Numbered from the stretch's first letter, positions 51,811 to 61,365 are shown. The stretch is 64,000 nt of DNA from Lysobacterales bacterium (GCA_019634735.1 JAHCAT010000003.1:1-64000), one strand, 5' to 3'. Translations and numbers: made by a program. The notes: a model not told the origin generated them from the sequence alone.

Positions 51811-52713
51811 ATGCGAGTGAGCCTGGATCACTGGCGCACCCTGATCGCCGTGGTGGATGCCGGGGGCCACGCCCAGGCCGCGACCCGACTGCATCGCAGC
51901 CAGTCCGCGGTGACCCATGCGATCGGCCAGATGCAGCGCCTGCTGGGCGTCGAGCTGTTCCGCACGGAGGGCCGTCGCGCCCGGCTGACCCCGGCTGGCG
52001 ATGCCCTGCTGCGTCGCGCCCGGCGGATCGTCGCCGAGGCCGACGCCGCCCAGGCGCTGGCTGGCGATCTCGCCCGCGGCTGGGAGCCGGAGGTGCGGCT
52101 GGCGGTCGACGCGGCCTTTCCGGCCGACTGGCTGGTGCAGGCGCTGGCGCGCTTCGCAGGGAGCTGCCAGGGCACCCGCCTGGTGCTCGAGGAGGTGGTC
52201 CTGTCCGGCGCCGACGAGGCCCTGGTCGAGGCCCGCGCCGACCTGGCGATCGCCACCGTGGTGCCGCCCGGCTTCGTCGGCGAGCGTCTGCTCGCGGTCG
52301 AGTTCGTCGCCGTGGTCGGTGCCGGGCACCCGTTGGCGGAACGGGATGCCCTGGGCCTGGAGCACCTCCGCGCCGAGCGCCAGGTGGTGATCGCCGACTC
52401 CGGCCGCCGGCTGCGCCGGGATGCCGGCTGGCTGGGCGCCGACCAGCGCTTCACGGTGTCGCAGCCGGGCACGGCGGCGCGTCTGGTGCACGCCGGGCTG
52501 GGCTTCGCCTGGTTGCCGCGCGCGCTGGTCGCCGGCGACCTGGCCGCTGGCCGCCTGACCGAGATCCCGCTCGCGCAGGGACGCACCCGGGAGGTGCCGT
52601 TGCATCTGGTCCTGGCGCGCGGCGAGGACACCGGGCCAGCCGCGCAGGCGCTGGCCGAACAGTTCCGGCAGGTGGTGGCCGACGCCGCCGCGCGGTCGCT
52701 GGCGCTACCATGA
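51811..52713 (+). CDS. LysR-family transcriptional regulator
   Basis: Regulator of 300 residues: winged helix-turn-helix (about 1-60; AATRLHRSQSAVTHAIGQMQ) and a periplasmic-binding-protein-like effector domain (about 85-290). It is divergent from the pirin gene, whose promoter region holds an inverted repeat, so pirin and itself are the probable targets. An upstream 7-codon frame starting at 51797 overlaps the ATG out of frame. Confidence 0.92.
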   Translation: MRVSLDHWRTLIAVVDAGGHAQAATRLHRSQSAVTHAIGQMQRLLGVELFRTEGRRARLTPAGDALLRRARRIVAEADAAQALAGDLARGWEPEVRLAVDAAFPADWLVQALARFAGSCQGTRLVLEEVVLSGADEALVEARADLAIATVVPPGFVGERLLAVEFVAVVGAGHPLAERDALGLEHLRAERQVVIADSGRRLRRDAGWLGADQRFTVSQPGTAARLVHAGLGFAWLPRALVAGDLAAGRLTEIPLAQGRTREVPLHLVLARGEDTGPAAQALAEQFRQVVADAAARSLALP

Positions 52714-52736
52714 CGGGCCCAGATTGCGAGCATCCC

Positions 52737-53219
52737 ATGCAGGTCGAGAACAATCGCGTCGTCCGCTTCCACTACACGCTCACCGCCGCCGACGGCCAGC
52801 TCATCGAGAGCTCGAAGGGCGGCACCCCGATGGCCGCCCTGTGGGGCGTCGGCGGCCTGATCCCCGGCGTCGAGCGGGCGCTGGCCGGCCGCAGCGCGGG
52901 CGATTCCGTCGAGGCGCAGGTCGCGCCCGAGGACGGCTACGGCGTGCGCCAGCCCGACCTGGTGCAGCGGGTCCCCAAGAAGTATTTCCGCGATGCCGCG
53001 CGCCTGAAGCCCGGCATGGTCGTCGAACTTGGCACGAAGCAGGGGCCGCGCGCGGTCACCGTGCTCAAGGTCGGCATGTCGGTGGTCGACGTCGACGGCA
53101 ACCATCCGCTCGCCGGCCAGACGCTGAACTTCGCCCTCGAGATCGTCGATGTCCGCGAGGCCACGCCCGAGGAGATCGCGCACGGCCACGTGCACGGCGA
53201 GGGCGGCGTGCACCACTGA
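52737..53219 (+). CDS. FKBP-type peptidyl-prolyl isomerase, SlyD-like
   Basis: Isomerase/chaperone of 160 residues with SlyD layout: FKBP halves (NNRVVRFHYTLTAADG, then the final LNFALEIVDVREAT) around the inserted flap (about 70-120). The C terminus has the metal-binding His tail in short form (AHGHVHGEGGVHH). An in-frame ATG at 52710 overlaps the LysR stop (ATGA) and would add nine residues; I prefer 52737, as family members begin near MQVENN. Confidence 0.9.
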   Translation: MQVENNRVVRFHYTLTAADGQLIESSKGGTPMAALWGVGGLIPGVERALAGRSAGDSVEAQVAPEDGYGVRQPDLVQRVPKKYFRDAARLKPGMVVELGTKQGPRAVTVLKVGMSVVDVDGNHPLAGQTLNFALEIVDVREATPEEIAHGHVHGEGGVHH

Positions 53220-53278
53220 CGCGCTGGCTGCTCCCCAGCGCACCGCGCTTTTCCTGTCCCGACCTACGGAGCTTTTCG

Positions 53279-53746
53279 ATGGCAAAGTCCCTCAACCCCT
53301 GGGTGGCGCTGGCGATCTCGCTGGCGCTGGTCGCCGCGGCGGCGGTGTTCGGCAGCCAGTTCGCGCCCGGCGCCTGGTATGCCGGCCTCGCAAAGCCGTC
53401 CTGGACGCCGCCGAACTGGCTGTTCGGACCGGCCTGGACCACGCTCTACCTGTTGATGGCGCTGGCCGCCTGGAAGGTCTGGATCGCGGTGCGCCGCGTC
53501 GACGCCGCGCTCGTGCTGTACCTCGTGCAGCTGGTGCTCAATGCCTTGTGGTCGTGGCTGTTCTTCGGCCTGCGCCGGCCCGACCTGGCGCTGGCGGAGA
53601 TCGTCGTGCTGTGGCTGCTGATCCTGGCCACCATCGTGCTGTTCTGGCGGCGCGATCGCCTGGCCGGCCTGCTGATGCTGCCCTACCTGGCCTGGGTCGG
53701 CTTCGCCACCGCGCTCAACCTGGCGATCTGGCGACTCAATGGCTGA
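53279..53746 (+). CDS. tspO: TspO/MBR family membrane protein
   Basis: Five-helix membrane protein of 155 residues (tryptophan-rich sensory protein / translocator protein). Family landmarks are WYAGLAKPSWTPPNWLFGPAWTTLY, in pieces at residues 37-61, then QLVLNALWSWLFFGLRRP, and the final YLAWVGFATALN. Bacterial TspO binds and degrades or transports porphyrins and answers to oxygen or light stress. It overlaps the next gene by 8 bp. Confidence 0.94.
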   Translation: MAKSLNPWVALAISLALVAAAAVFGSQFAPGAWYAGLAKPSWTPPNWLFGPAWTTLYLLMALAAWKVWIAVRRVDAALVLYLVQLVLNALWSWLFFGLRRPDLALAEIVVLWLLILATIVLFWRRDRLAGLLMLPYLAWVGFATALNLAIWRLNG

Positions 53747-55013
53747 TCGCGCCGCCGACGTCGCGCCCGCACAGGCCGACGTCGTCATCGTCGGCGCCGG
53801 CATCGTCGGCCTGGCCTGCGCCTGGCACCTGCTGGCCGCCGGGCGCGAAGTGCTGCTGGTCGATGCCGGGGCAGCGGCGGGCGGTGCCTCGCACGGCAAC
53901 TGCGGCACCATCACGCCCTCGCATGCGCCGCCGCTGGCCGAGCCCGGCCTGCCCTGGCAGGTGCTGCGCTGGATGACCCGTGCCGATGCGCCGTTCTACC
54001 TGCGGCCGCGCTGGGACCCCGCCCTGTGGCGCTGGCTGCTGATGGCGCTGCGCCGCTGCAACCGCGACGACTTCGAGCGCACCGCGCAGATCCGCGGCGC
54101 CCTGCTGCTGGAATCGCGCGACCGCCTGGCCGGGCTGATCGATGCGGCAGCCATCGACTGCGGCTATGAGCGGCGCGGCACCCTGTGCGTGATGCGCACG
54201 CGCGCCGCGTTCGACTCGATGGCCGGCCATGCGCGCCTGCTGGAGCGTCTGGGCATGCCGATCGAGCCGCTCCACGGGCCGGCGCTGCACGCGCTGGAAC
54301 CGGCATTGAACGAGGACGTCCGGCATGGCTGGCTGCAGCCGCAGGACGGCCACCTGCGACCGGATCGCCTGGCTGCCGGCCTGCTGGCGGCGGTGCGTGC
54401 GCGCGGCGCGCAGGTGCTCGAGCACCTCGCGGTCGATGAATTCCTGCTCGAGCAGGGCCGTATCGCCGGCGTCGTCCACGCCGGCGGCCGAACCCGCGCG
54501 CAGGCGGTGGTGCTGGCCGCCGGCGCCTGGTCGCCGCTGCTGGCGCGACGGCTCGGCCTGCGCGTTCCCGTGCAGCCCGGCAAGGGCTATTCGCTCACCT
54601 ACGATCGCCCTGTGCGCGCGCCGAACATCCCCCTGGTGCTCGAGGAGCGCAGCGTCTGCGTGACCGCCTGGGCGGACGGCTACCGGCTGGGCAGCACCAT
54701 GGAGTTCTCCGGTTACGACGACCGCCTCAACCGGCTGCGCCTGGACGCCCTGCGCCGGGCAGCCGCCGAGTACCTGCGCGAACCCGAAGGTCCGCATCTG
54801 CGCGAGGAATGGTACGGCTGGCGGCCGATGACGCCCGACGACCTGCCGCTGGTCGGTCCGGTGCGACGACATCCGGGGCTGTGGCTGGCCACCGGTCATG
54901 GCATGCTGGGCGTCAGCCTGGCGGCGGTCACCGGCGCCATCGTCGCCGACCAGGTCCAGGGGCGCGTGCCGGCCGTCCATGCCGCCGCGCTGTCGCCGGA
55001 ACGCTTCGGCTGA
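53739..55013 (+). CDS. FAD-dependent D-amino-acid dehydrogenase-like oxidoreductase
   Basis: Flavoprotein of 424 residues of the DadA / DAO family. The FAD dinucleotide motif VIVGAGIVGLACAWHL (12-27) is followed by GGASHGNCGTITPSHA, typical of DadA-like enzymes. The C-terminal EWYGWRPMTPDDLPLVGP and ATGHGMLGVSLA blocks complete the FAD site. Probably oxidises a D-amino acid; no racemase or proline genes are beside it. Overlaps tspO by 8 bp; the nnr gene follows after 6 bp. Confidence 0.9.
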   Translation: MADRAADVAPAQADVVIVGAGIVGLACAWHLLAAGREVLLVDAGAAAGGASHGNCGTITPSHAPPLAEPGLPWQVLRWMTRADAPFYLRPRWDPALWRWLLMALRRCNRDDFERTAQIRGALLLESRDRLAGLIDAAAIDCGYERRGTLCVMRTRAAFDSMAGHARLLERLGMPIEPLHGPALHALEPALNEDVRHGWLQPQDGHLRPDRLAAGLLAAVRARGAQVLEHLAVDEFLLEQGRIAGVVHAGGRTRAQAVVLAAGAWSPLLARRLGLRVPVQPGKGYSLTYDRPVRAPNIPLVLEERSVCVTAWADGYRLGSTMEFSGYDDRLNRLRLDALRRAAAEYLREPEGPHLREEWYGWRPMTPDDLPLVGPVRRHPGLWLATGHGMLGVSLAAVTGAIVADQVQGRVPAVHAAALSPERFG

Positions 55014-55019
55014 GCCGCC

Positions 55020-56480
55020 ATGACCCGAGCCCTCTACGACGTCGCCCAGGTGCGTGCCTTCGAGGCGATCCTCGCCACCCGGCACGGCATCGACGCCAGG
55101 ACCTTGATGGAAAGGGCCGGGGCCGCCGCGGCGCGCGTGCTGCGCGTGCATTGGCCGCAGGCGCGCCGGGTGCTCGTGGCGGCCGGGCCGGGCAACAACG
55201 GCGGCGACGGCTACGTGCTGGCCCGCCTGCTGCGCGCGGCCGGCACCGAGGTGACCGTGCTGGCGCCGCGCCCGCCGGGCGGCGCACTGGCCAGAGCGGC
55301 CGCCATCAGCCTGGTCGAGGCCGGCGGCACGATCCTGGACTGGGCGCCGGGACAACCGGTGCCGGAGGCCGATCTGGTGGTCGATGCGCTGTTCGGCGTC
55401 GGCCTGACGCGGGCGCCGGAAGGTCCGCTGGCCGCGCTGATCGAGGTGCTGGCCGAGCGCCCTGGACCGGTGTTCGCCCTGGACCTGCCCAGCGGCCTGA
55501 ACGGCGATACCGGGGCGGTTGCCGGGGCCGTGCTGCCGGCCACCCGTACCCTGGCCCTGCTGGCCGACAAGCCTGGGCTGCACACCGGTCGCGGCCTGGT
55601 GCTGGCCGGTGTCGTCCAGGTCGACGACCTGGACTGTTCTGGCCTGCATGCCGGCGACACCGCCTGCCGCCTGCTGGAAGCCGGCGACCTGGCCCAGCTG
55701 GTGCCCTCCCGGCGCCGCGACGCCCACAAGGGCGATTGCGGCCACCTGCTGGTGGTCGGCGGCGACACCGGGATGTCCGGCGCGGTGCGCCTGGCCGGGC
55801 TCGGCGCGCTGCGTGCCGGTGCCGGCCGGGTCACCATCGCCACCCGCGCCGAGCATCTGCCGGTGGTTGGCGCGGATCGCCCTGAACTGATGGTGCATGC
55901 GGTGGAGTCGGTGGCGGCCCTGCGCGCCCTGCTGGAGCGCTGCGATGGCGTGGTGGCCGGACCCGGCATGGGCCAGGGCCCGTGGGCACGCACCCTGCTG
56001 CCGGTGCTGCTGGCCTGCGGACGGCCGCTGCTGCTCGATGCCGACGCCCTGAACCTGGTCGCCGACCGCGGCCTGGCCGTGCCGCCCGGCAGCGTGCTGA
56101 CGCCGCACCCGGGCGAGGCCGCACGCCTGCTGGCGGTCGGCGTGTCGCGCATCCAGGCCGATCGCCCCGGCGCTGCGCGGGCACTGGCCAACCGGCACGA
56201 ATCGGTGGTGGTGCTCAAGGGCGCCGGCACCGTGATCGATGACGGCAGTTCGCGCCACCTGTGCAGCGCCGGCAACCCAGGCATGGCCACGGCCGGCGCC
56301 GGCGACGTCCTGGCCGGCGTCATCGGCGCCTTGCAGGGCCAGGGCCTGACGGCCAACGACGCGGCCTGCGCGGGCGTCCTGGCGCACGCCCTGGCCGGCG
56401 ACCGCGCCGCCCTGGCCGGCCAGCGCGGCCTGCTCGCCGCCGACATCGCGCACGCCCTGCCAGCGGTGCTTCCGGCTTGA
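55020..56480 (+). CDS. nnr: Bifunctional NAD(P)H-hydrate epimerase / ADP-dependent dehydratase
   Basis: Metabolite-repair enzyme of 486 residues. The N-terminal YjeF_N epimerase domain (about 1-215) has AAGPGNNGGDGYVLARLL and VVDALFGVGL. The C-terminal kinase-like dehydratase (about 225-486) has HKGDCGHLLVVGGD, LTPHPGEAARLL, and NPGMATAGAGDVLAGVIGAL. It converts the damaged cofactors NADHX/NADPHX back. Its stop overlaps the TTG start of tsaE, the usual nnr-tsaE coupling. Confidence 0.95.
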   Translation: MTRALYDVAQVRAFEAILATRHGIDARTLMERAGAAAARVLRVHWPQARRVLVAAGPGNNGGDGYVLARLLRAAGTEVTVLAPRPPGGALARAAAISLVEAGGTILDWAPGQPVPEADLVVDALFGVGLTRAPEGPLAALIEVLAERPGPVFALDLPSGLNGDTGAVAGAVLPATRTLALLADKPGLHTGRGLVLAGVVQVDDLDCSGLHAGDTACRLLEAGDLAQLVPSRRRDAHKGDCGHLLVVGGDTGMSGAVRLAGLGALRAGAGRVTIATRAEHLPVVGADRPELMVHAVESVAALRALLERCDGVVAGPGMGQGPWARTLLPVLLACGRPLLLDADALNLVADRGLAVPPGSVLTPHPGEAARLLAVGVSRIQADRPGAARALANRHESVVVLKGAGTVIDDGSSRHLCSAGNPGMATAGAGDVLAGVIGALQGQGLTANDAACAGVLAHALAGDRAALAGQRGLLAADIAHALPAVLPA

Positions 56481-56932
56481 GCACCGCGGTGTCGCTGGCG
56501 CTGCCCGATGCCGGGGCGACCCGGGCGCTGGGCGCGCGGCTGGCACCGCTGCTGGCCGGCGGCGGCCTGGTCACCCTGCGCGGCGACCTCGGTGCCGGCA
56601 AGACCAGCCTGGCGCGTGCCGTGCTCCAGTCGCTTGGTCACCCGGGCGCGGTTCGCAGCCCCACCTATGCGCTGGCCGAGCCCTACACGATCGGCGAACT
56701 GCAGGCCTGGCATCTGGATCTGTACCGGATCGCCGATCCCGGGGAACTGGAATTCCTGGGCCTGCGCGAGTGGCTGCGCCCGGGCGTACTGGTCCTGGTC
56801 GAGTGGCCCGAACGCGCCGCCGGCTGGTTGCCGCCGGCCGATCTCGACGTGGTGCTCGAGCACGACGGCGAGGGCCGCCGGGTTCGACTCTCCGGGCCGC
56901 TGGCTGCGACGCTTTCGTCGACGCCGGTCTGA
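56477..56932 (+). CDS. tsaE: tRNA threonylcarbamoyladenosine biosynthesis protein TsaE
   Basis: ATPase of 151 residues that drives the TsaB-TsaD complex to make t6A37 in tRNA. P-loop GDLGAGKTSLAR, RSPTYALAEPY, and WHLDLYRIADPGELEFLGL with VLVEWPE are family blocks. The start is TTG at 56477 overlapping the nnr stop. In most gammaproteobacteria amiC and mutL follow; here repeats and an S9 peptidase gene intervene before amiC, and mutL is absent. Confidence 0.94.
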   Translation: MSTAVSLALPDAGATRALGARLAPLLAGGGLVTLRGDLGAGKTSLARAVLQSLGHPGAVRSPTYALAEPYTIGELQAWHLDLYRIADPGELEFLGLREWLRPGVLVLVEWPERAAGWLPPADLDVVLEHDGEGRRVRLSGPLAATLSSTPV

Positions 56933-57729
56933 CCCGGCGCCAGGTCTCATCCAGCGATGCGCGTTCTTGCCGTGGAGACTTGCGCGGGCATCCGGACCGC
57001 GCGCAAGCCCCGACGGCCACGCCGCGCGTGCGGCGGCCCACACCGCCGCACGCGGGGCAGGGGATAAGTGGCGGGGTGCGGCGGGTTCGCGGCGTCGCCT
57101 GTCGATGGCGCAGTCGTGGCCTCATGAAGGGACGCCACGGCGTCCATCGTTCGACCCCGGGGCCGACCGACGGCGAATGCCAGCCACGGTACTGAGCCGG
57201 ACCCTGGATAGCTCCTTTGGGTGCGCGTCGGCGGCGCCACGGCACAGCGATTCTCCGCTCCCCCGCATCCGGCGGAGGGGAGAGGGCGATCCGGAGCGGC
57301 GCATCGGGTTCGGCAGGATCGTCTGAAGAAGGGCGTACGGACCTTCGACCAGACCCGATTAGCGTCGTGTCTCAGCCCAGGATCGGGGACCAAGGACCAG
57401 GACTCGGTGTTCGGTAAGCGGAGCGCGCTGTGCTCCCCTCTCCCCTGTGGGAGAGAGGGGCCGGAGGAAGGGTCGGGACTCCCAGCCATGATCACACCAT
57501 CGTGCCAGCCAGCGGCGTGCGCTGGCCGGGGCGGCCCTCTCCCCGCCCTCCCCGCGGGCGGGAGGGAAGATGCGGTGTCGTCGCCGCTCACGTAAAGCCG
57601 CCTGGCAGCGGCTGAACACGGCGCGTGCAATCAGGTCGACCAGACGAGCGGGATGGGCGTCGGTTGCCCGCCGGGCGCTGCGCAGGGCGGGTTAACCTGC
57701 CTGACCGAACCGCTGACCGCGAGGATCCG
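56933..57729. repeat. 800-bp intergenic region with composite repeat element
   Basis: No gene. From 57230 to 57600 it carries the composite repeat: CCCCCGCATCCGGCGGAGGGG-type hairpin, the 19-bp core GATTAGCGTCGTGTCTCAG at 57357-57375, GCGGAGCGCGCTGTGCTCCCC, and CCCCTCTCCC hairpins. The segment 57345-57445 is the inverted counterpart of 36190-36285. The first 300 bp (56933-57229) show nothing I can assign. Confidence 0.75.
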
Positions 57730-59808
57730 ATGCGCGCCTACCTGTCCCTGCTCCTGCTGGCCGCCACGGCTTCCGTGCAGGCGAACGGCCCGCTGCACGC
57801 CGACCCCCGCCACCTGCAGCCGCAGGACGTGTTCCAGCTCGAATGGGCGGACAACCCGGCGATCTCGCCGGACGGCCGGCGCATCGTCTACCAGCGCAAC
57901 CACTTCGACCTGATGAAGGACCGCCGGCGCAGCCATCTTTGGCTGCTCGACGCCGACGGCGGCCGGCACCGGCCGCTGACCACCGGCCAGGGCAGCGACG
58001 GCGCGCCGTTATGGTCGCCGCAGGGCGACCGGATCGCCTGGACCAGTGCCCGCGAGGGCGGCAGCCAGGTCTGGGTGCGCTGGCTGGACAGCGGCGAGCA
58101 GGCGGTGCTCAGCCAGCTCACCGAATCGCCCGGCGGCCTGGCCTGGTCGCCGGACGGCAAGTGGCTGGCCTTCACCATGCGCGTGCCGGCCGATACCCGG
58201 CCGCTTGCCACCGTGCCGGGCAAGCCGCGTGGTGCCGAATGGGCCGAGCCGGCGCGCCTCATCGACCGCCTTGGCTATCGCGCCGACGGTGCCGGCTTCC
58301 TGCAGGCCGGCTACGGCCACGTGTTCGTGTTGCCCGCCGAGGGCGGCACGCCGCGCCAGGTCACCCGCGGCGACTTCCAGCACCGTGGCCGGCCGGTATG
58401 GAGCCGCGACGGCCGGCACCTGTACGTGGTCAGCAACTACGCCGACGACTGGGAATACCAGCCGCGCGAGAGCGAGATCTACCGCATCGACGTCGCCACC
58501 GGCGAACACCGGGCGATCACCGACCGGCGCGGTCCGGACGGCAGCCCGGCGCTGTCGCCGGACGGCCGGCGCCTGGCCTACGTGGGCTACGACGACGATC
58601 GCCGCGGCTGGCAGGTCAGCCACCTGTACGTGCTCGACCTCGACGGCGGCACGCCGCGGCGCCTGACCGCCGGGCTCGACCAGGCCGTGGATTCGCCGGT
58701 CTGGGACCGCGCCGGCCGCGGCATCTACTTCAGCTACGAGAAGGAAGGGCAGGGCCGGATCGCCTGGATCGCCGCCACCGGCGGCGCCATCACCGAACTC
58801 ACCGACGCCATGGACGGCACCGCCATGGGCCGTCCCTACGGCGGTGGCAGCTTCTCGGTGGCCGGCGACCGCATCGCCTATACGCACGGCACCGCGCTGC
58901 GCCCGGCCGAGGTCGCCGTGGTCGAGCGCCGGCGCGCGCCGCGCGTGCTGACCGCGCTCAACGAGGACGCGCTCGGCCACAAGACCCTGGGCGAGGTCGA
59001 GGCGTTCTGGTTCAAGTCCTCGGCCGACGGCCTGGACATCCAGGCCTGGCTGGTCAAGCCGCCCGGCTTCGATCCGGCGAAGAAATACCCGCTGCTGCTG
59101 GAGATCCACGGCGGCCCGTTCGCCAACTACGGGCCGCGCTTCGCGCCCGAGACCCAGCTCTACGCCAGCGCCGGCCACCTGGTCCTGTACGTCAACCCGC
59201 GTGGCAGCACCAGCTACGGCCAGGCCTTCGCCGACCACATCCATCACAACTATCCAAGCCAGGACCACGACGACCTGATGAGCGCGGTCGACACCGTGCT
59301 GGCGCGCGGCTATGTCGATGCCGACCGCCTGTACATCACCGGCGGCTCCGGTGGCGGCGTGCTGACCGCCTGGGCGATCGGCCATACCGACCGCTTCCGT
59401 GCCGCGGTGGTCGCCAAGCCGGTGATCAACTGGACCAGCTTCGTGCTGACCGCCGACGGCTATCCGTTCTTTGCCGGCTACTGGTTCCCGATGCTGCCCT
59501 GGGAACCCGGCGGCAACGAGCACTACTGGCGGCGTTCGCCGCTGGCCTACGTCGGCAACGTCAGCACGCCGACCCTGCTGGTCACCGGCGAGGAGGACTG
59601 GCGCACGCCGATTTCCGAGACCGAGCAGTACTACCAGGCGCTCAAGCTGCGTCGGGTCGAGGCCGCGATGCTGCGCCTGCCCGGCGCCTCGCACGGCATC
59701 AACGCCCGGCCCAGCCAGATGCTGGCCCAGGTGCTCAACACCCTGGCCTGGTTCGAACGCCATGGCGGGCAGGGCGGAGAGGCGGTGCCAGCAGAAGGAA
59801 CCCGTTGA
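57730..59808 (+). CDS. Secreted S9-family prolyl oligopeptidase-like peptidase
   Basis: Exported serine peptidase of 692 residues, with a signal peptide (1-18, ending SVQAN). A WD40-like beta-propeller (about 40-420) is followed by an alpha/beta-hydrolase domain. Nucleophile Ser540 is in GGSGGG, Asp623 in GEEDWRT, His655 in GASHGI. Such acylaminoacyl/dipeptidyl-peptidase-like enzymes are numerous in Lysobacterales. ATG 57730 has GAGG five bases before it. It sits between tsaE and amiC. Confidence 0.93.
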   Translation: MRAYLSLLLLAATASVQANGPLHADPRHLQPQDVFQLEWADNPAISPDGRRIVYQRNHFDLMKDRRRSHLWLLDADGGRHRPLTTGQGSDGAPLWSPQGDRIAWTSAREGGSQVWVRWLDSGEQAVLSQLTESPGGLAWSPDGKWLAFTMRVPADTRPLATVPGKPRGAEWAEPARLIDRLGYRADGAGFLQAGYGHVFVLPAEGGTPRQVTRGDFQHRGRPVWSRDGRHLYVVSNYADDWEYQPRESEIYRIDVATGEHRAITDRRGPDGSPALSPDGRRLAYVGYDDDRRGWQVSHLYVLDLDGGTPRRLTAGLDQAVDSPVWDRAGRGIYFSYEKEGQGRIAWIAATGGAITELTDAMDGTAMGRPYGGGSFSVAGDRIAYTHGTALRPAEVAVVERRRAPRVLTALNEDALGHKTLGEVEAFWFKSSADGLDIQAWLVKPPGFDPAKKYPLLLEIHGGPFANYGPRFAPETQLYASAGHLVLYVNPRGSTSYGQAFADHIHHNYPSQDHDDLMSAVDTVLARGYVDADRLYITGGSGGGVLTAWAIGHTDRFRAAVVAKPVINWTSFVLTADGYPFFAGYWFPMLPWEPGGNEHYWRRSPLAYVGNVSTPTLLVTGEEDWRTPISETEQYYQALKLRRVEAAMLRLPGASHGINARPSQMLAQVLNTLAWFERHGGQGGEAVPAEGTR

Positions 59809-59901
59809 TTTTCAACATCTTGAATCGTTGATGTAACAGGGGCTTGGAAAGGCGCGACTTCACCTTTGCCCCGCAGGTGCCGGGAAAGCAAGGAAAAACC
59901 C

Positions 59902-59931
59902 TTGCCAACCCGGAAAAGGCTGGCGTAGAGT
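59902..59931 (+). promoter_or_regulatory. Sigma-70 promoter of amiC, leaderless
   Basis: TTGCCA, 18-bp spacer, TAGAGT; the -10 box ends seven bases before the ATG at 59939, so the transcript should start at the start codon. Best complete promoter of this type in the window. Confidence 0.65.
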
Positions 59932-59938
59932 CGCGGGC

Positions 59939-61264
59939 ATGCTCCGGCTCCTGCGCCCGCTGCCCCTGGTCTGTCTGCTGATCGGCCTGCTGTCGGCACC
60001 GCAGGCGTTCGCCACCGAGCTGCGCCGCATGCAGACCCAGGTCCAGGAGGGCGGCACCCGCGCCGTGCTGCACCTGGGTGGCCAGCCGGACTACAAGGTG
60101 TTCACCCTGGCCGATCCGCACCGCGTCGTCGTCGACATCCGTGGCGGCCGGCTCGGCAACGGCTTCCGGCCGCAGCCCGGCGGCGTGATCGGCAATGTCC
60201 GCCATGGCCGCCAGGACAGCGACCTGCGCCTGGTGTTCGACCTCGACGGTCCGGCGGCGCCGCGCAGCTTCGTGCTCAGTCCTTCGCAGCGCGACGGCCA
60301 CCGCCTGGTGATCGAGCTGGATGGCGTCGCCGCGGCCAGCGCCGCGCCGGTGCCGGTACGCTCGGTGGCCGACGCCGCCGTCGCCGGCGGCGAGCGCGAC
60401 ATCGTCATCGCCATCGATGCCGGCCATGGTGGCCGCGATCCCGGCGCGATTGGCCCGGGTGGCGCGCGCGAGAAGGACATCACCTTGCAGGTCGCGCGCG
60501 AACTCAAGCGGGCGATCGATGCCGAGCGCGGCCTCAGCGCCGTGCTGGTGCGCGACAGCGACGTCTACCTGCCGCACGCGCAGCGCTACCAGATCGCCCG
60601 CGAGCAGCAGGCCGACCTGTTCGTATCCATCCACGCCGACGCCTTCATCCGGCCCGGCGCGCGCGGTTCCTCGGTGTACGTGATGTCGACCCGTGGCGCC
60701 AGCTCGGAATCGGCGCGCTGGCTGGCCGACCGCGAGAACGCCGCCGATCTGGTCGGCGGCGTGCGCCTCAACGACAAGGACAACCTGCTCGCCACCGTGC
60801 TGCTCGACCTGTCGCAGAGCGCCACCCTGGAGGCCAGCAACGCGGTCGCCGAGAACGTGCTGCGCTCGCTGGCGCGGGTCGGCAACGTCCACAAGAACGA
60901 GGTGCAGCGCGCCAACTTCATGGTGCTGCGCTCGCCCGACGTGCCCTCGTTGCTGGTCGAGACCGCATTCATCTCCAATCCTGAGGAGGAGCGCCGGCTG
61001 GGCGATCCGCAGCATCGCCGCCGCCTGGCGGTGGCGATCCGCGACGGCATCAAGGACTACTTCTCGGTGTCGCCGCCGCATGGCACCTGGTACGCCAACA
61101 ACGTCAAGGCCAACGAACGCCATCATGTGGTCAGCCGCGGCGAGACGCTGAGTCTCATCGCCCGCCGCCACGGCGTCACCGTGCAGTCGATCCGCAGCGC
61201 CAACGGATTGGCGAGCGACGCCATCAACGCCGGACGCGTGCTGAGGATTCCCTTGTCCTCATGA
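59939..61264 (+). CDS. amiC: N-acetylmuramoyl-L-alanine amidase with AMIN and LysM domains
   Basis: Periplasmic cell-separation amidase of 441 residues. Signal peptide about 1-22 (ends QAFAT), AMIN domain about 25-125 for septal targeting, Amidase_3 about 150-380, and a C-terminal LysM (HHVVSRGETLSLIARRHGVT). Zinc ligands and catalytic Glu fall in IDAGHGGRDPGA, LFVSIHADAF and LLVETAFISNPEEE. Most AmiC lack LysM; this AmiC-LysM form is common in Lysobacterales. Its own leaderless promoter suits its separation from tsaE. A strong terminator follows. Confidence 0.95.
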   Translation: MLRLLRPLPLVCLLIGLLSAPQAFATELRRMQTQVQEGGTRAVLHLGGQPDYKVFTLADPHRVVVDIRGGRLGNGFRPQPGGVIGNVRHGRQDSDLRLVFDLDGPAAPRSFVLSPSQRDGHRLVIELDGVAAASAAPVPVRSVADAAVAGGERDIVIAIDAGHGGRDPGAIGPGGAREKDITLQVARELKRAIDAERGLSAVLVRDSDVYLPHAQRYQIAREQQADLFVSIHADAFIRPGARGSSVYVMSTRGASSESARWLADRENAADLVGGVRLNDKDNLLATVLLDLSQSATLEASNAVAENVLRSLARVGNVHKNEVQRANFMVLRSPDVPSLLVETAFISNPEEERRLGDPQHRRRLAVAIRDGIKDYFSVSPPHGTWYANNVKANERHHVVSRGETLSLIARRHGVTVQSIRSANGLASDAINAGRVLRIPLSS

Positions 61265-61325
61265 ATCAGGCCGGCGGGCCCGCCTTGCAGCGGTCCGTCG
61301 GACAGACATTGCAACCGGGGGAAAG

Positions 61326-61365
61326 GGCCAAGGGCGCGTCGAAAGACGCGCCCTTGGCCTTTCTG
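61326..61365. terminator. Strong hairpin terminator after amiC
   Basis: A perfect 15-bp stem (61326-61340 with 61345-61359) closed by a GAAA tetraloop and followed by TTTCT; AAAG precedes it, so it can also stop transcription from the opposite gene at 61426. Confidence 0.85.
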
